DNA of 64,000 nt, from the NCBI GenBank assembly GCA_031979385.1, contig DALZEF010000008.1:73467-137466 (forward strand), in the 5' to 3' direction. The DNA is from Timonella sp031979385 (GTDB lineage: Bacteria > Actinomycetota > Actinomycetes > Actinomycetales > Cellulomonadaceae). Shown in pieces: positions 26,342-34,582 of the stretch (position 1 is its first letter; every line of letters starts with the position of its first letter). The notes beneath the pieces were generated by a model that had not been told where the DNA came from, searched no databases, and was given only the letters and a program-made list of their open reading frames with translations. The translations under genes were made by a program, and so were the position numbers.

Positions 26342-27076
26342 ATGGGAACTAAAGTATCCCTCGTGTTGGTTTCTCACTCCGAGAAGTTGGCTGAAGGTGC
26401 AAGGGACCTGGCGCGTCAGATGGCGTCAGAGGTTGTGATTGAGGTTGCAGGAGGCCTCGAAGACGGATCGATTGGTACGTCGTTCGATCGGATCTCCGCA
26501 GCAATCGAGGAAGCCGCAGGCTTCGCAGAATCCGACGAGGAGCAAGAAGCCCACGATGTCGTGGTCATCTGTGATCTAGGATCAGCGATTCTCTCGACTG
26601 AGAGCGTGCTGGAATTTCTCCCAGAGGAACTCGTGGGGCATGTCTACATGGCCGACGCACCGTTCGTCGAAGGAGCGATCGCAGCTGCCGTTGAAGCAGA
26701 ATCTGGTGCCGGAGTCGAGGCCGTTCGAACGGCAGCGGAGGAAGCCCGCGCGTTCCACAAGGGAAGTGGAGCAGCCGACGCGCAGGCAGAGGAAACTGCA
26801 GAATCACAGCGGGTGAACACTGCCACCGATCACACGACGACCGTTCGCAATCCGTTGGGGTTGCATGCGCGTCCCGCAGCGGTTCTGGCCAAGTTGATCA
26901 AGGGATTCGACGCACAGCTTACGCTCAACGGAGCAAACGGTGCATCGGTTATCGAGATCATGAAATTGGGTGTGACCGGCGGGCAAACCGTGCGCGTCCA
27001 GGCCGATGGACCTCAAGCCACTGAAGCCGTCAAAGCCGTTGTCGAGGCCATCGACGGCGGGTTCGGTGAACTCTAG
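26342..27076 (+). CDS. dhaM: PTS-dependent dihydroxyacetone kinase phosphotransferase DhaM
   Basis: Passes phosphate from the PTS to the DhaL nucleotide. Two domains are visible in 244 residues: an EIIA-mannose-like domain with the phospho-histidine in LVLVSHSEKLAEG near residue 12 and DLGSAILSTE, and after an Ala/Glu-rich linker an HPr-like domain with NPLGLHARPAAV containing the HPr histidine. The truncated enzyme I domain found in E. coli DhaM is absent. A textbook AAAGGAGGAAAG precedes the ATG at 26342; a far upstream in-frame start lies within dhaL and is rejected. This makes the kinase PEP-dependent and not ATP-dependent. A strong terminator follows. Confidence 0.94.
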   Translation: MGTKVSLVLVSHSEKLAEGARDLARQMASEVVIEVAGGLEDGSIGTSFDRISAAIEEAAGFAESDEEQEAHDVVVICDLGSAILSTESVLEFLPEELVGHVYMADAPFVEGAIAAAVEAESGAGVEAVRTAAEEARAFHKGSGAADAQAEETAESQRVNTATDHTTTVRNPLGLHARPAAVLAKLIKGFDAQLTLNGANGASVIEIMKLGVTGGQTVRVQADGPQATEAVKAVVEAIDGGFGEL

Positions 27077-27096
27077 GACCTGAACTAGCCACGTGG

Positions 27097-27138
27097 AGCG
27101 GGTGGGCGATGACCGGAGACGGTCACCGCCCACCCGCT
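27097..27138 (+). terminator. terminator of the dhaL-dhaM transcript
   Basis: An 18-base stem (27097-27114 with 27121-27138, one mismatch) with a 6-base loop is followed by TTTGTT, about 20 bases after the dhaM stop. Confidence 0.75.
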
Positions 27139-27140
27139 TT

Positions 27141-27417
27141 GTTACGAACTACATTCGTTACGTTCTGGCAGGGGTCTGCTGCGCGAGACCCCTGCGCTCC
27201 ACTTCACTACTTTGTCCGTAACTGTACTTGCTTGTTGCGAACTACATTCGTTACGTTCTGGCAGGGGTCTGCTGCGCGAGACCCCTGCGCTCNNNNNNNN
27301 NNNNNNNNNNNNNNNNNNNNNNNNNNNNNNNNNNNNNNNNNNNNNNNNNNNNNNNNNNNNNNNNNNNNNNNNNNNNNNNNNNNNNNNNNNNNCACTTCAC
27401 TACTTTGTCCGTAACTG
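27141..27417. repeat. 93-bp tandem hairpin repeat interrupted by the assembly gap
   Basis: A unit starting GTTRCGAACTACATTCG begins at 27141 and again at 27234, a 93-base period. Each unit contains GCAGGGGTCT and AGACCCCTGC, a 10-base stem. The second copy stops at the N-run after GCGCTC, and the sequence after the Ns resumes with CACTTCACTACTTTG, exactly the next bases of the unit. The gap thus falls in register within a repeat whose true copy number is unknown. Confidence 0.85.
27293..27392. other. assembly gap (100 N)
   Basis: A run of exactly 100 N, the conventional marker for a gap of unknown size. Both edges lie inside the 93-bp tandem repeat. No gene needs to be missing: the flanks join into one repeat unit. 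Confidence 0.95.
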
Positions 27418-27446
27418 CCGCAGTTTTGTGCAGTATTCTGGTACGC

Positions 27447-27893
27447 GTGACTGAGCCAACCGTACCCGCATCAAACCCGAACGCTCCCGATCCAAGTAAG
27501 CCAATCGTCGCCAAGAAGGGTGCTCGAACCCAGTTCCTATCGATGGTGCTGGTGCTTGAGGCGTTCGTGACTCTTTTCGGCACGATTGTGGCCGCAAAGT
27601 TCGTACAGGTTGGCCACCTCAACCTCAGCCAGACGCAGGTGTGGACCATGTGCGCGGTCTTGATGGTGCTGCTTATTGTTGCCTCGCGGATGCAGAAGTC
27701 CCCACTCGGTATCTACTTTGGGGCGGTGTTGCAGATCCCGTTCCTGATGACCGGACGCTACATGGACATGATGTATCTCGTGGCCGTTGTATTCATTGCG
27801 ATCTGGGTGGCGTCCCTGTGGCTCGGTACCAAGATCGACCGAGAACGCGCAGCCTACGATGCGGCACACCCTGAAACGGCCCCCAACGCCTGA
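27447..27893 (+). CDS. DUF4233 membrane protein
   Basis: A 148-residue membrane protein of the actinobacterial DUF4233 family, function unknown, normally found between folC and ndk as here. A short polar N-terminus is followed by four hydrophobic segments; FLSMVLVLEAFVTLFGT marks the first, and QIPFLMTGRYMDMMYLVA lies between the third and fourth. The GTG at 27447 sits seven bases after TATTCT, so the transcript may be leaderless. The longer open frame running through the N-run is spurious. Its upstream region is the gap-bearing repeat. Confidence 0.82.
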   Translation: MTEPTVPASNPNAPDPSKPIVAKKGARTQFLSMVLVLEAFVTLFGTIVAAKFVQVGHLNLSQTQVWTMCAVLMVLLIVASRMQKSPLGIYFGAVLQIPFLMTGRYMDMMYLVAVVFIAIWVASLWLGTKIDRERAAYDAAHPETAPNA

Positions 27894-27944
27894 GCGATGA
27901 AATGCCGTGTCATAAAAACTGTCCGACACGGTAAAGTGACCGGC

Positions 27945-28370
27945 ATGACACAACGAACACTAATCTTGGTCAAGCCCGACGGCGTCAAGCGCGGACTCGC
28001 TGGTGAGGTTCTACGACGTATTGAAGCCAAGGGCTACACGCTCGCGGGGGTTGAACTGAAGCAGGCGACAGAGGCACTGCTCGAAAAACACTACGAGGAG
28101 CACGTGGGCAAGCCGTTCTATCAACCGCTGGTCGAGTTCATGCTCTCAGGTCCAGTGCTCGCAATCGTCGCTGAGGGGGAACGCGTCATTGAGGGATTCC
28201 GTTCTCTTGCAGGAACCACCGACCCGACCACGGCGGCGCCCGGAACAATCCGCGGCGACCTCGGCAGGGATTTTGGCTTGAAGGTTCAGCAGAACATCGT
28301 GCACGGCTCGGACTCGGTCGAATCGGCCGAGCGGGAGATCGCACTCTGGTTCCCGCACCTGGCGTCCTGA
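27945..28370 (+). CDS. ndk: nucleoside diphosphate kinase
   Basis: Equilibrates nucleoside di- and triphosphates via a phospho-histidine. The 141-residue product starts MTQRTLILVKPDGVKRG and contains the active-site motif NIVHGSDSVESAEREI with the catalytic His near residue 120. Length and motifs match the family fully. ATG at 27945 is chosen over an in-frame ATG at 27897 because homologues begin at this point; TAAAGT seven bases upstream suggests a leaderless transcript. It follows DUF4233 after 51 bases and is closed by a clear terminator. Confidence 0.96.
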   Translation: MTQRTLILVKPDGVKRGLAGEVLRRIEAKGYTLAGVELKQATEALLEKHYEEHVGKPFYQPLVEFMLSGPVLAIVAEGERVIEGFRSLAGTTDPTTAAPGTIRGDLGRDFGLKVQQNIVHGSDSVESAEREIALWFPHLAS

Positions 28371-28425
28371 TCCGGCTGGCCAGCTATCGCCAAGAATGTA
28401 CTGACGCGCACCTACCGTGTGCCAA

Positions 28426-28460
28426 GGGCTGGGCTGTGAGAATCTCTCACGGCCCAGCCT
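28426..28460 (+). terminator. intrinsic terminator of ndk
   Basis: A stem of about 15-16 bases (28426-28441 with 28445-28460) around a very short loop is followed by TTTATTT. It lies 56 bases after the ndk stop. Confidence 0.8.
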
Positions 28461-28492
28461 TTATTTGTGCACTCGTAACACTCCCTTCCCGT

Positions 28493-28549
28493 TGAGAGCG
28501 CTTTGATCCGCACTCTCATGCACTGAGAGTGCGGATCAAAGCACTCTCA
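28493..28549 (+). terminator. 26-bp hairpin with internally palindromic arms, between ndk and smc
   Basis: Arms 28493-28518 and 28524-28549 pair over 26 bases with one exception and a 5-base loop. Each arm is itself nearly palindromic (TGAGAGYGC ... GCACTCTCA), so the element can also form two small hairpins. It lies about 70 bases before smc and follows a conventional terminator, so a second terminator or an operator for smc are both possible. Confidence 0.5.
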
Positions 28550-28617
28550 GGAGGGCGCGAGCGCGTGAAAGTGCACTCTCGTGCGTATTTGTGGGTGACA
28601 GACTGTAGGCTCTTTGT

Positions 28618-31600
28618 GTGTATTTGAAGACCCTGACGTTGCGCGGCTTTAAGTCGTTCGCATCTGCGACCCGGTTCGAGTTCGAGCCAGGGGTCACCTG
28701 CGTTGTCGGACCGAACGGTTCCGGCAAGTCCAACGTGGTGGACGCACTTGCATGGGTTATGGGGGAGCAGGGCGCAAAGACTCTGCGCGGCGGCAAGATG
28801 GAAGATGTTATCTTCGCGGGCACCCAGGGCCGAGCCGCACTTGGTCGAGCCGAGGTCTCCCTCACGATCGATAACAGCGACGGTGCGCTCCCGATTGAGT
28901 ACTCCGAAGTCACCATCACCCGTACCCTGTTTAGAAACGGTGGGTCCGAGTACGCGATCAACGGTGCCTCGTGCAGGCTGCTCGATATCCAGGATTTGCT
29001 CTCGGATTCCGGTCTCGGGCGTGAAATGCACGTGATCGTGGGGCAGGGACAACTCGACGCTATTTTGCGGGCCACACCGATCGAGCGACGCGGTTTCATT
29101 GAGGAAGCCGCGGGTGTGCTCAAACACCGTAAACGCAAGGAAAAGGCGTTGCGTAAACTCGACTCGATGCAGGGTAACCTGCTGCGCTTGACAGATCTCA
29201 TCGCTGAACTGCGCAGGCAACTTGGTCCGCTCGGACGCCAGGCTCAGGCAGCGCGCAAAGCGGCGGTCATTGCCGCGCAGGTCCGTGACTCAGGTGCTCG
29301 TCTCCTCGCTGACGATCTCAACCGCACAATCGGTAAGCGTACCGATCTGACGCGAGTTCGCGATGAACTACGTGAGCGCTACACGGAACTCGAGGAGAGT
29401 AGCGGCGCACTCCGGACTCGCCTCACTTCACTCGAACAGGCGGCACAGGAGCTCAATCCACGGGCCCAGAAGGCTGCGGATATTGCTACGACGCTGCAGT
29501 CGCAGCGTGAGCAACTGCGTTCGATTGTGCAGGTCGCGGCAGAACGGCAGCGCCACCTTGGTACGCAAAGCGCTGCAGATTCCCGACGAGGCGTGCAGGA
29601 TCTGCTAGACCAGTTGGCCCGCGCTCGGGTGGCGTTGGGAGAAGCAACGACCGAACTTGAGACGCTCAAAACTCGCGTGGTTGATGCGGAGAAGGAACGC
29701 ACGGCAACCCACGAGGAACATGCTCGTCTTGTGCGTTCCAAGGAGAAGGAGCAGCAGCGCCGCGCGGCCCACCGTGAGAAGGTGGCGCGACTCGGCGCCC
29801 AAGTGGCTGCGCAACGTTCCCGAGTGGAAGTACTCGCGAACAATATCGAACGGCTTACGGGAGAGATCGACGAGGCCCACAGCAGGTTGACCGAACTCGC
29901 TACTGAGGACAGCGACGTAAACGAGCGACGCCATATAGCTGAGCAGGACAGTGCAGTTGAACAGCAACTGAGCCTGGAACAACTGTCATCTCAGGAACTG
30001 GACCTCAGCGAGCGGCTAGACGCACTTGGCCGCGAATCACGTGCCCTACGCGAAAGTCATCTTGAAGCCGAACGCCAACGGGCCACCCACCAGGCGCGCG
30101 CCACAGCACACGAGGCAGCGCTTGAACAAGCGCTTGGCAGTGCCCGTCAACTTGCACAGCATGATCCGGGGCTTGTTCCGCTGAGCCAGCACCTTGAGGT
30201 TCCAGCCGAACACGAGGCCGCAATCACCGCGGCGCTCGCTCACCTGCGCCACGCGCTCGTGGCTCACACTCGCGATCAAGCCCTCGCGGGTACCGACACG
30301 GCAGCCGACCTTGGACTGGCCGCAGCCGTTATTGCCTACCCAGCCAGCTCGTCGTCAAGCAGTATGGAGCAGTTAAGCAGCACCGTGCAGCAGTGGCGGG
30401 ACAGACTTCCAACTGAGGCGGTCATTGCTGCTGACGTGGTCCGGACACCGCAACACAACCATGCCCTACGCGAAACCCTCGAACGCATCGTCATCGTGCC
30501 AGCGCACACAGCACCGCAGATAGTGAACCTTGCACCAGGCCTCACGGTTGTGACCCCGAACGGACGCGTCATCACGAGTGAGTGGGTTGTCAGCGAGCCG
30601 CGGGAAGACGCGCTATTCGCACTGCAACGCAACCTCGAACACGAACGTGAACGAGCCGAAAGGCTCGCCGCGGAGGTAGCGGCGCACAAACACCGCCTGA
30701 CCGCCAACGAGAACGAACTCGCGGGCCTGCAGGCACAACTCAAGGCGACCCGTACCTCGCTCGCAACCGCGAGAGAACAGCAGCGTGCCGAAGAGACCGC
30801 ACGAGCCCGAGCCACCGCACTACGCGATGCGGCAAACCGGGAACTGGAACGACGCACCACACAACTCGCGGAGGCAGCGGAACGAAAGCGTGTCGAGGAA
30901 ACGAAACTGGAGTCGCTCACTCAGGAATATGAGGCGCTTGCGGCAACCGACCAGAGCTCACGCGATCATCAGGAGTCCCAGCACGGCACCGGGAAACTCG
31001 CTGACGGCCAGGAGCAACAAGCGGATCTCGACACCCGCATCGCTGAGACCGCTCTCGTACTGGAACGTGTCCGTGAGATCGAGACTCTGGCACGTCTCGA
31101 TTTACGTAGCGCCCAGGAGAAACACAAAAACCTCGATAACCGGGTAGCAGGCCTCGAACGGGCTCTACGCGCCGAGGAACAGGCGGAGAAAGCCGCTGAA
31201 GAGGCGCAACGCCGCCGCGCCGCTCAGGCTGCCACCGCACGTAAAGTCCAGGACCGCGCCAACCTGCTCCTGGAACTGATCGAAAAGTCAATCGCGCGGG
31301 CTGCCATCGCACGCGATGAGGCCCATGCAACCCGGGACCGTTACGCCCAGGAACTCGATGAACTGCGCAGTGACCTTGTCCACCGGGACGCAACGACCCG
31401 TGAGTTGACCGAGGCCATACACGCCCGTGAACTCGAACTCACTGGGCTTGACGCTCAGGTGCAGGCCCTCGAAACACGAACCGTGCAGGAATACGGGCAA
31501 AGTGCGCAGGAGACAATTGACCAGTACGGCCCTCACCTGGAGATTCCCGCTTACGAGATACCGAAATCACGGCTGGCACCAGATGAAGAACTACCGCAAG

Positions 31601-32361
31601 CTGACCTCAACGGCGTGCAAGCGTTTGACCGTGAATATCTGGAGAAGACCTTCGAACGTGCCACCAAAGCACTGGCCAACCTGGGCAAGGTCAACCCCCT
31701 CGCCCTTGAGGAGTACACGGCGCTGGAGGAACGGCACAAGTTCCTCGCCGATCAGCTCGCGGACCTCAAGAAATCACGTGCCGACCTGTTGGGGCTGGTC
31801 GATGACATTGATGCAAAGGTGCAAGAGGTGTTCGCCTCGGCATTCGCAGACACAGCAGCCCAGTTCCAGCGGGTTTTTCCCCGGCTTTTCCCAGGTGGGG
31901 AAGGGCGCATGTTCCTGACCGACCCGCAAGACATGCTCACCACCGGCATTGAGATTGAAGCACGGCCCGCCGGCAAGAAGGTCAAGCGTCTCTCGTTGCT
32001 GTCGGGCGGCGAGCGGTCGCTCACAGCGATTGCGATGCTGGTCTCGATTTTCAAAGCTCGCCCATCGCCGTTCTATGTCATGGATGAGGTCGAGGCTGCA
32101 CTCGATGACGTGAATCTTGGACGTCTGCTTGGGGTGTTCCAAGAACTTCAGCAGGACTCACAGTTGATTGTCATCACGCACCAGAAACGTACGATGGAGA
32201 TCGCTGACGCACTGTATGGCGTCACGATGCAGGGGGATGGAATCTCTGCGGTGTTGTCCCAGCGTCTTGATCGCGATGACGACGCGTCGACTCTGTCAGC
32301 GCAGCACGTGCCGTCAGGGGTGGTCGACGGTGCGGTTCAAGGCCCCGAATACGATGTCTAG
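28618..32361 (+). CDS. smc: chromosome segregation protein SMC
   Basis: A condensin-type ATPase that organises and segregates the chromosome with ScpA/ScpB. The 1247-residue product begins MYLKTLTLRGFKSFA, with Walker A GPNGSGKSN near residue 35. Long coiled coils flank a hinge at roughly 510-660. The C-terminal head has LSLLSGGERSL (signature) and FYVMDEVEAALDD (Walker B). The coiled-coil arms are rich in Arg, Glu and Ala. GTG at 28618 lies six bases after TAGGCT, suggesting a leaderless transcript. An acidic tail follows the head. The smc-ftsY neighbourhood is conserved in actinobacteria. Confidence 0.97.
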   Translation: MYLKTLTLRGFKSFASATRFEFEPGVTCVVGPNGSGKSNVVDALAWVMGEQGAKTLRGGKMEDVIFAGTQGRAALGRAEVSLTIDNSDGALPIEYSEVTITRTLFRNGGSEYAINGASCRLLDIQDLLSDSGLGREMHVIVGQGQLDAILRATPIERRGFIEEAAGVLKHRKRKEKALRKLDSMQGNLLRLTDLIAELRRQLGPLGRQAQAARKAAVIAAQVRDSGARLLADDLNRTIGKRTDLTRVRDELRERYTELEESSGALRTRLTSLEQAAQELNPRAQKAADIATTLQSQREQLRSIVQVAAERQRHLGTQSAADSRRGVQDLLDQLARARVALGEATTELETLKTRVVDAEKERTATHEEHARLVRSKEKEQQRRAAHREKVARLGAQVAAQRSRVEVLANNIERLTGEIDEAHSRLTELATEDSDVNERRHIAEQDSAVEQQLSLEQLSSQELDLSERLDALGRESRALRESHLEAERQRATHQARATAHEAALEQALGSARQLAQHDPGLVPLSQHLEVPAEHEAAITAALAHLRHALVAHTRDQALAGTDTAADLGLAAAVIAYPASSSSSSMEQLSSTVQQWRDRLPTEAVIAADVVRTPQHNHALRETLERIVIVPAHTAPQIVNLAPGLTVVTPNGRVITSEWVVSEPREDALFALQRNLEHERERAERLAAEVAAHKHRLTANENELAGLQAQLKATRTSLATAREQQRAEETARARATALRDAANRELERRTTQLAEAAERKRVEETKLESLTQEYEALAATDQSSRDHQESQHGTGKLADGQEQQADLDTRIAETALVLERVREIETLARLDLRSAQEKHKNLDNRVAGLERALRAEEQAEKAAEEAQRRRAAQAATARKVQDRANLLLELIEKSIARAAIARDEAHATRDRYAQELDELRSDLVHRDATTRELTEAIHARELELTGLDAQVQALETRTVQEYGQSAQETIDQYGPHLEIPAYEIPKSRLAPDEELPQADLNGVQAFDREYLEKTFERATKALANLGKVNPLALEEYTALEERHKFLADQLADLKKSRADLLGLVDDIDAKVQEVFASAFADTAAQFQRVFPRLFPGGEGRMFLTDPQDMLTTGIEIEARPAGKKVKRLSLLSGGERSLTAIAMLVSIFKARPSPFYVMDEVEAALDDVNLGRLLGVFQELQQDSQLIVITHQKRTMEIADALYGVTMQGDGISAVLSQRLDRDDDASTLSAQHVPSGVVDGAVQGPEYDV

Positions 32362-32505
32362 CTCGCACACGGGAGGCTCCCAAGGCATCGGTTTTCGGCG
32401 GTAACGCCAAGGCGTGAACACTGTGATGAAACCCATCACGCAACCTCCCCAATTCATCCCTTGAATCCTCAACACACGACTGGTAATCGTGACAAAATTA
32501 CAAGC

Positions 32506-32970
32506 ATGGGATTAGCTGCAACATGGATTGTGCTCGCGCTGGTATGCGCGGTTTTCGTACTCGTCATCGCGGGGCGGACCCTGATTGATCCCCTCGACGA
32601 AGACGCACGCCCCGAATCGGGATGGCGAGCCTTCACCGCCGACTTCTTCTCCTGGCTCGCGCCACTCGGCATGCGCATCGAGATCATGTTCCTGAGACTT
32701 GGTCGACGCATGGGCCTGCCAGCCAAGCGACTCGAGGACCTGAGCGTTCGCCTCGATGAGATTGCCCACGAGCGCCGTCAGATTCGAGACATCGCCAAGA
32801 TGGCAGACCTCGGCGATTCCGATCTGTCAAACATGTCGCTCGACGACTTCCTACAGGCTACGCAGACCTCGGAGCCCGCCTACGCGGATGTCGAACCGAT
32901 CAGCGAGAAACTCGAGGAGTTCTACGAGTCGGTCCAGGAACGTCGCGCAGTTGCGCGCGCTCGCCGGTGA
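32506..32970 (+). CDS. hypothetical membrane-anchored protein
   Basis: A 154-residue protein that I do not recognise. A single N-terminal membrane segment (ATWIVLALVCAVFVLVIAG) is followed by an amphipathic stretch with FLRLGRRMGLPAKRLEDL and a charged, probably helical C-terminal half ending in QERRAVARARR. It sits between smc and ftsY, and a strong terminator separates it from ftsY. ATG at 32506 is preferred over an upstream frame start because the membrane segment would otherwise be preceded by a poorly coding stretch; no clear ribosome site is present, so it may be leaderless. Confidence 0.65.
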   Translation: MGLAATWIVLALVCAVFVLVIAGRTLIDPLDEDARPESGWRAFTADFFSWLAPLGMRIEIMFLRLGRRMGLPAKRLEDLSVRLDEIAHERRQIRDIAKMADLGDSDLSNMSLDDFLQATQTSEPAYADVEPISEKLEEFYESVQERRAVARARR

Positions 32971-32994
32971 GCCAGCACTCCACCCGCCACGTTG

Positions 32995-33022
32995 AACGCC
33001 CGCCACTTGGCGGGCGTTTTTC
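32995..33022 (+). terminator. intrinsic terminator before ftsY
   Basis: AACGCCCGCC and GGCGGGCGTT form a perfect 10-base stem with a 4-base loop, followed by TTTTTCTT. It ends the transcript of the preceding membrane protein. Confidence 0.85.
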
Positions 33023-33052
33023 TTCGCCCCATTTCCTTGAGAGACTTAAACC

Positions 33053-34210
33053 GTGAATGAATTCCTTGATCTCCTCGTCTACATCGTTCCTGCGCTCGCG
33101 GTCATCGGCCTCGGTGGCTGGGCGGGCGTCGCTGCACAGAAGAAGCGCTCCGCACGTCCCACTCAAGGTGACGCAGGCAAAGAGGTAACCGACTCGTCGG
33201 ATATCTCAATTGACGACGATCCGGCTGTTCCAGCAGCCGGTGACGTGCCAGCTATCCCAGCGGTCGAGGTTCCAGAGGCAGTCACCTCGCGTTTTGCACG
33301 GCTGCGGTCTCGCCTTGCCGCATCGGGTTCGCCGCTTGGTGCGCGGTTGCTGTCAGTCTTGTCGAAGGACCACCTGTCCGAGGGAGACTGGGACGAGCTC
33401 GAAGAGACCTTGCTCATGGCGGACCTCGGCGCAGGACCCACTGGCGAACTGATCGATGCGCTGCGCACCGAGGTGCGCGTGCACGCGATCAAGGATGCTG
33501 CGCAGGTCAAGGAACTGCTTCGCACTGAACTGGTCAAACTCGTCGACCCAAGCTTGAACCGTTCCCTCAAGGTCGACCGTCAGGGTGAGGGCGGTGAACT
33601 CCCTGCCGTGGTCATGGTTGTTGGCGTTAATGGAACCGGTAAGACCACGACGCTGGGTAAGCTCACGCGCGTGCTGGTTGCCGATGGAAAGTCGGTTCTG
33701 CTCGGTGCCGCCGACACCTTCCGTGCTGCTGCAGCGGACCAACTGGAAACCTGGGGAGCGCGCGTCGGTGTCGCGACCGTGCGTTCGGACCGCGACGGAG
33801 CGGACCCTGCCTCGGTTGCCTTTGACGCAGCGAAGGCCGCTAAGGAACAAGACGTTGACGTGCTACTGGTGGACACGGCAGGACGTCTCCAGAACAAGAC
33901 CGGTTTGATGGACGAACTCGGCAAGATCGCGCGCGTGGTCACCAAGGAAGCACCCATCAGCGAGGTGTTGCTCGTCCTCGACGCCACGACCGGACAGAAC
34001 GGTCTCAATCAGGCCCGTGTTTTCGCGCAGGTTGCAGGTGTGACTGGAATCGTGCTGACCAAGTTGGATGGAACCGCGAAGGGTGGAATCGTGGTGGCCG
34101 TTCAGCGGGAACTTGGTGTTCCGGTCAAACTCATTGGACTTGGTGAAGGCCCAGACGATCTCGCACCGTTCGACGCGGAACAGTTCGTGGCGGGCATCCT
34201 CGGCGACTAG
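33053..34210 (+). CDS. ftsY: signal recognition particle receptor FtsY
   Basis: Docks SRP-ribosome complexes at the membrane for co-translational insertion. The 385-residue protein opens with a hydrophobic segment (LLVYIVPALAVIGLGGWAG) that would anchor it, then an acidic linker, then the NG GTPase domain: GVNGTGKTTTLGKL (G1), DTFRAAAADQLE, LVDTAGRLQNK (G3), TKLDGTAKGG (G4) and GLGEGPDDLAPF (G5 region). The GTG at 33053 follows GAGAG. Its partner ffh lies 4 kb downstream. The amtB-glnB-glnD genes between them are the usual actinobacterial arrangement. Confidence 0.96.
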   Translation: MNEFLDLLVYIVPALAVIGLGGWAGVAAQKKRSARPTQGDAGKEVTDSSDISIDDDPAVPAAGDVPAIPAVEVPEAVTSRFARLRSRLAASGSPLGARLLSVLSKDHLSEGDWDELEETLLMADLGAGPTGELIDALRTEVRVHAIKDAAQVKELLRTELVKLVDPSLNRSLKVDRQGEGGELPAVVMVVGVNGTGKTTTLGKLTRVLVADGKSVLLGAADTFRAAAADQLETWGARVGVATVRSDRDGADPASVAFDAAKAAKEQDVDVLLVDTAGRLQNKTGLMDELGKIARVVTKEAPISEVLLVLDATTGQNGLNQARVFAQVAGVTGIVLTKLDGTAKGGIVVAVQRELGVPVKLIGLGEGPDDLAPFDAEQFVAGILGD

Positions 34211-34256
34211 CCCAACCTGTCCTCACCAACCCCACTTGAGGCACCTTACGCCAACG

Positions 34257-34321
34257 AACTCAGCCATTTACCTACGAACTCAGCCCTCTCTGGGATGATC
34301 TCGTGGATAAATGGCTGAGTT
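34257..34321 (+). terminator. inverted repeat downstream of ftsY
   Basis: A perfect 14-base pair of arms (34257-34270 and 34308-34321) encloses a 37-base loop that repeats CGAACTCAGCC (34255-34265 and 34276-34286). It lies 46 bases after the ftsY stop. The long loop makes terminator function uncertain. Confidence 0.4.
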
Positions 34322-34423
34322 GATTTCTGGCTCCGCGCTGTGGCGCGGTTAGGGAGATGGGGTATTGGTAAGTAGTGCTGTTTTGGCCAGTTGTTGACAG
34401 TAATGAGCGGTAACTAGCGGTTA

Positions 34424-34502
34424 GTCACACAGCAGAAACAAACTCGCCTTCACAGAAACACAACGTTTACTCCACACCGTGCATGTGTCACGGCGGCGAA
34501 AC
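34424..34502 (+). promoter_or_regulatory. two GlnR-type boxes upstream of amtB
   Basis: GTCAC-N6-GAAAC occurs twice in the 372-base gap before amtB: at 34424-34439 and 34487-34502. This is the half-site pair of the actinobacterial nitrogen regulator GlnR. GTAAC at 34410-34414 and a further GAAAC near 34455 may add weaker half-sites. A small hairpin (34550-34567) and the ribosome site GGGAGG follow. GlnR would activate the ammonium transporter operon under nitrogen limitation. Confidence 0.65.
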
Positions 34503-34582
34503 GAAAAGTGCGCGTTTTGGAAACTCCCGTGCCAGAAAGTTAATGGCAGGTCAGCCGAGGGGCTGACGATGGGAGGTAAGAA

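Noticed and set aside
27228..27446. N-terminal extension of the DUF4233 protein through the N-run
   Set aside because: The extension is made of the tandem repeat and unknown bases; homologues start at the GTG at 27447.
28510..28532. CIRCE-like HrcA site (GCACTC...GAGTGC)
   Set aside because: The spacing is 11 and not 9 bases, the outer TTA/TAA bases are absent, and no heat-shock gene follows.
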